From contig CAWDVK010000006.1 of the NCBI GenBank assembly GCA_963805715.1, positions 137,962 through 201,961 of the forward strand: a DNA stretch of 64,000 nucleotides. Reading direction: 5' to 3'. The translations under genes were made by a program, and so were the position numbers. Every line of letters starts with the position of its first letter. Position 1 is the first letter of the stretch. Under the pieces are notes generated by a model, which saw nothing but the letters and a program-made list of their open reading frames with translations, was not told the origin of the DNA and made no database searches. Source of the stretch: CAWDVK01 sp963805715 (GTDB taxonomy: Bacteria; Actinomycetota; Actinomycetes; Streptosporangiales; Streptosporangiaceae). Positions 62,909-64,000 of this stretch are shown one piece after another.

Positions 62909-63823
62909 CACGCCGACAACTCCCGGCTCTCGATGATCTCCCCATAAGCGCGCGCGGCACGGGCCTGTTGGGCTGCCGCGTGTGGGTAACCAAGGTCGAA
63001 GCTCGCGCTGGCGAGCAGGCCACAGGACTGCCCCGCGACGAGGTACAAGTCGCGTTGCTGTGCTGGGTTGCGGGTTCGGTCGAGTAGCCAGTAGACGCGG
63101 TTCCGGACCCTGATCAGCTCGCCGAACAGCGGAAGCGGGGGCGCGTGGACATATGCCCGCGCGATGCGGAGGATGTCCTCGCCGATTTGTTCGAGCGCGT
63201 TTGGCCCGACGCTCGCCGACTCGAACGCGGCAGCGTGCTCACTGGACTCGTGTGCGGCATTCATGACCAGGCCCCATTCAACCTCCTGGGTGCTGGGCCT
63301 GGCTGGGTGGGCTGGTCGCTGCCACTGCGTTGAGAACTCGCTGAAGGGATGAACCAGGGGATCGTCTGCGTGGAGAGAGCGGCCTCTTGCCGCAAGCAAG
63401 CCCGGCTCGATGGAGACGGGGGTGAGATCCCCTCCGCGATAGTCCTGACCGAAACCGAGCTGAACCGGTCCGGTCCCGAAGAGCCTGGCACAAGAGATCC
63501 TGGTTGTGTCTGTTCGGGCGCTTCCCGGCCTCCCAGTCCTGCCAGGCACGCTTGCTGATGCCGGGATGGCCGAGACCGTCGCTGACGCAGCGGTCTTGCA
63601 GCGCCTTGATCGCTGCCCCGACAGTCCAACCGTAAGCGAGCCGGTATGCGCGGAGCGGCCGTTGGCTACAGCACGACTGGATCTCCGCGGCGATTGCTTG
63701 GAGCAGCTCAGCTGGGGGTGCTGGCGGATCGCCAGCTTCTGCCAACCGGAGCACCCGGATACGCTGAGAACAGCGATCATCGTGGACGGGAGGCTTCTCC
63801 CGGTGAGGCGGTCCTGCCGTCAA
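62909..63823 (-). pseudogene. XRE-family regulator with TPR-like domain, frameshifted and truncated
   Basis: The N-terminal helix-turn-helix part reads RLAYGWTVGAAIKALQDRCV and ISKRAWQDWEAGKRPNRHNQ, then LLCQALR. A shift near 63480 leads to LFGTGPVQLGFGQDYRGG and a C-terminal helical domain (NALEQIGEDILRIARAYVHA, LYLVAGQSCGLLASASFDLG). The end is cut by the transposon after AARAYGEIIESRELSA. The start is uncertain (a TTG at 63823). Confidence 0.65.
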
Positions 63824-64000
63824 AGGACGCCACCCTCCATTCCGGTACTGCTTACAGCCTGGCCTGCGTGGCCGTTGCTCTCAACCACTTGGCGGGGGTC
63901 ATCCGGGTGCTTACCGGTATGGAGTCCATCGCTCTTCTCGTCCGTTCCTGAGCCCGTCTAGGCGCCGTGTGAACTCCTGGGCAATCAGCGGCGAACTGGA

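Overview
The window is very GC-rich with dense, often overlapping genes. It carries actinobacterial hallmarks: a SARP-type regulator with NB-ARC and TPR domains, an MptB-like mannosyltransferase, a secreted LysM/transglycosylase protein, a rifampin phosphotransferase and a tRNA-Lys fragment used as an integration target. It looks like a soil-type, probably filamentous actinomycete; nothing here fixes the genus.

Region 1 (about 1-24 kb) is metabolic chromosome. A four-gene minus-strand operon (two acyl-CoA ligases, a thiolase, and a PHA synthase broken by two single-base shifts) diverges from an intracellular-type PHA depolymerase. The divergent promoter holds two near-identical TetR-type operators, and a decayed TetR gene lies just past the operon. 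A SARP regulator and a third acyl-CoA ligase follow, then a LysM protein, two GT-C type membrane proteins, an SRPBCC protein, an Fpg/Nei glycosylase and a ferritin-VIT1 fusion. A cluster of broken genes (MBL-fold hydrolase, TPP enzyme, M20 amidohydrolase; 22.0-23.2 kb) precedes a DUF899 gene controlled by two palindromes.

Region 2 (about 24-37 kb) is accessory. It has a 2OG-Fe(II) oxygenase, a TOTE-type primase-helicase, a divergent DUF1917 gene, integrase remnants, the rifampin phosphotransferase rph, a truncated restriction-like gene, a Phd/RelE toxin-antitoxin pair, the 3' half of a tRNA-Lys flanked by 28-bp direct repeats, and a nucleotidyltransferase.

Region 3 (about 37-64 kb) is a defence island. 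A plus-strand trio of largely unrecognised proteins faces a long minus-strand operon headed by a complete Wadjet-type condensin module (jetA-jetB-jetC-jetD). That operon continues into an HNH protein, a relative of the first trio protein, and a PD-(D/E)XK-like protein. Next come an orphan MazF toxin, a pPIWI-RE gene and the C-terminal end of its DinG-like helicase. The helicase is cut off by a TniA/TniB-type transposon whose own DUF6431 gene is split by an IS3-family element with an exact 3-bp target duplication. A broken XRE regulator closes the window.

The most promising material is the convergent 37.5-53.4 kb block. The Wadjet module is recognisable, but its downstream companions and the facing trio are not assigned to any system I can name. 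Many short genes are frameshifted while ORFs up to 1,458 codons are intact, so decay is more likely than poor sequence, though read-level checking would settle it.
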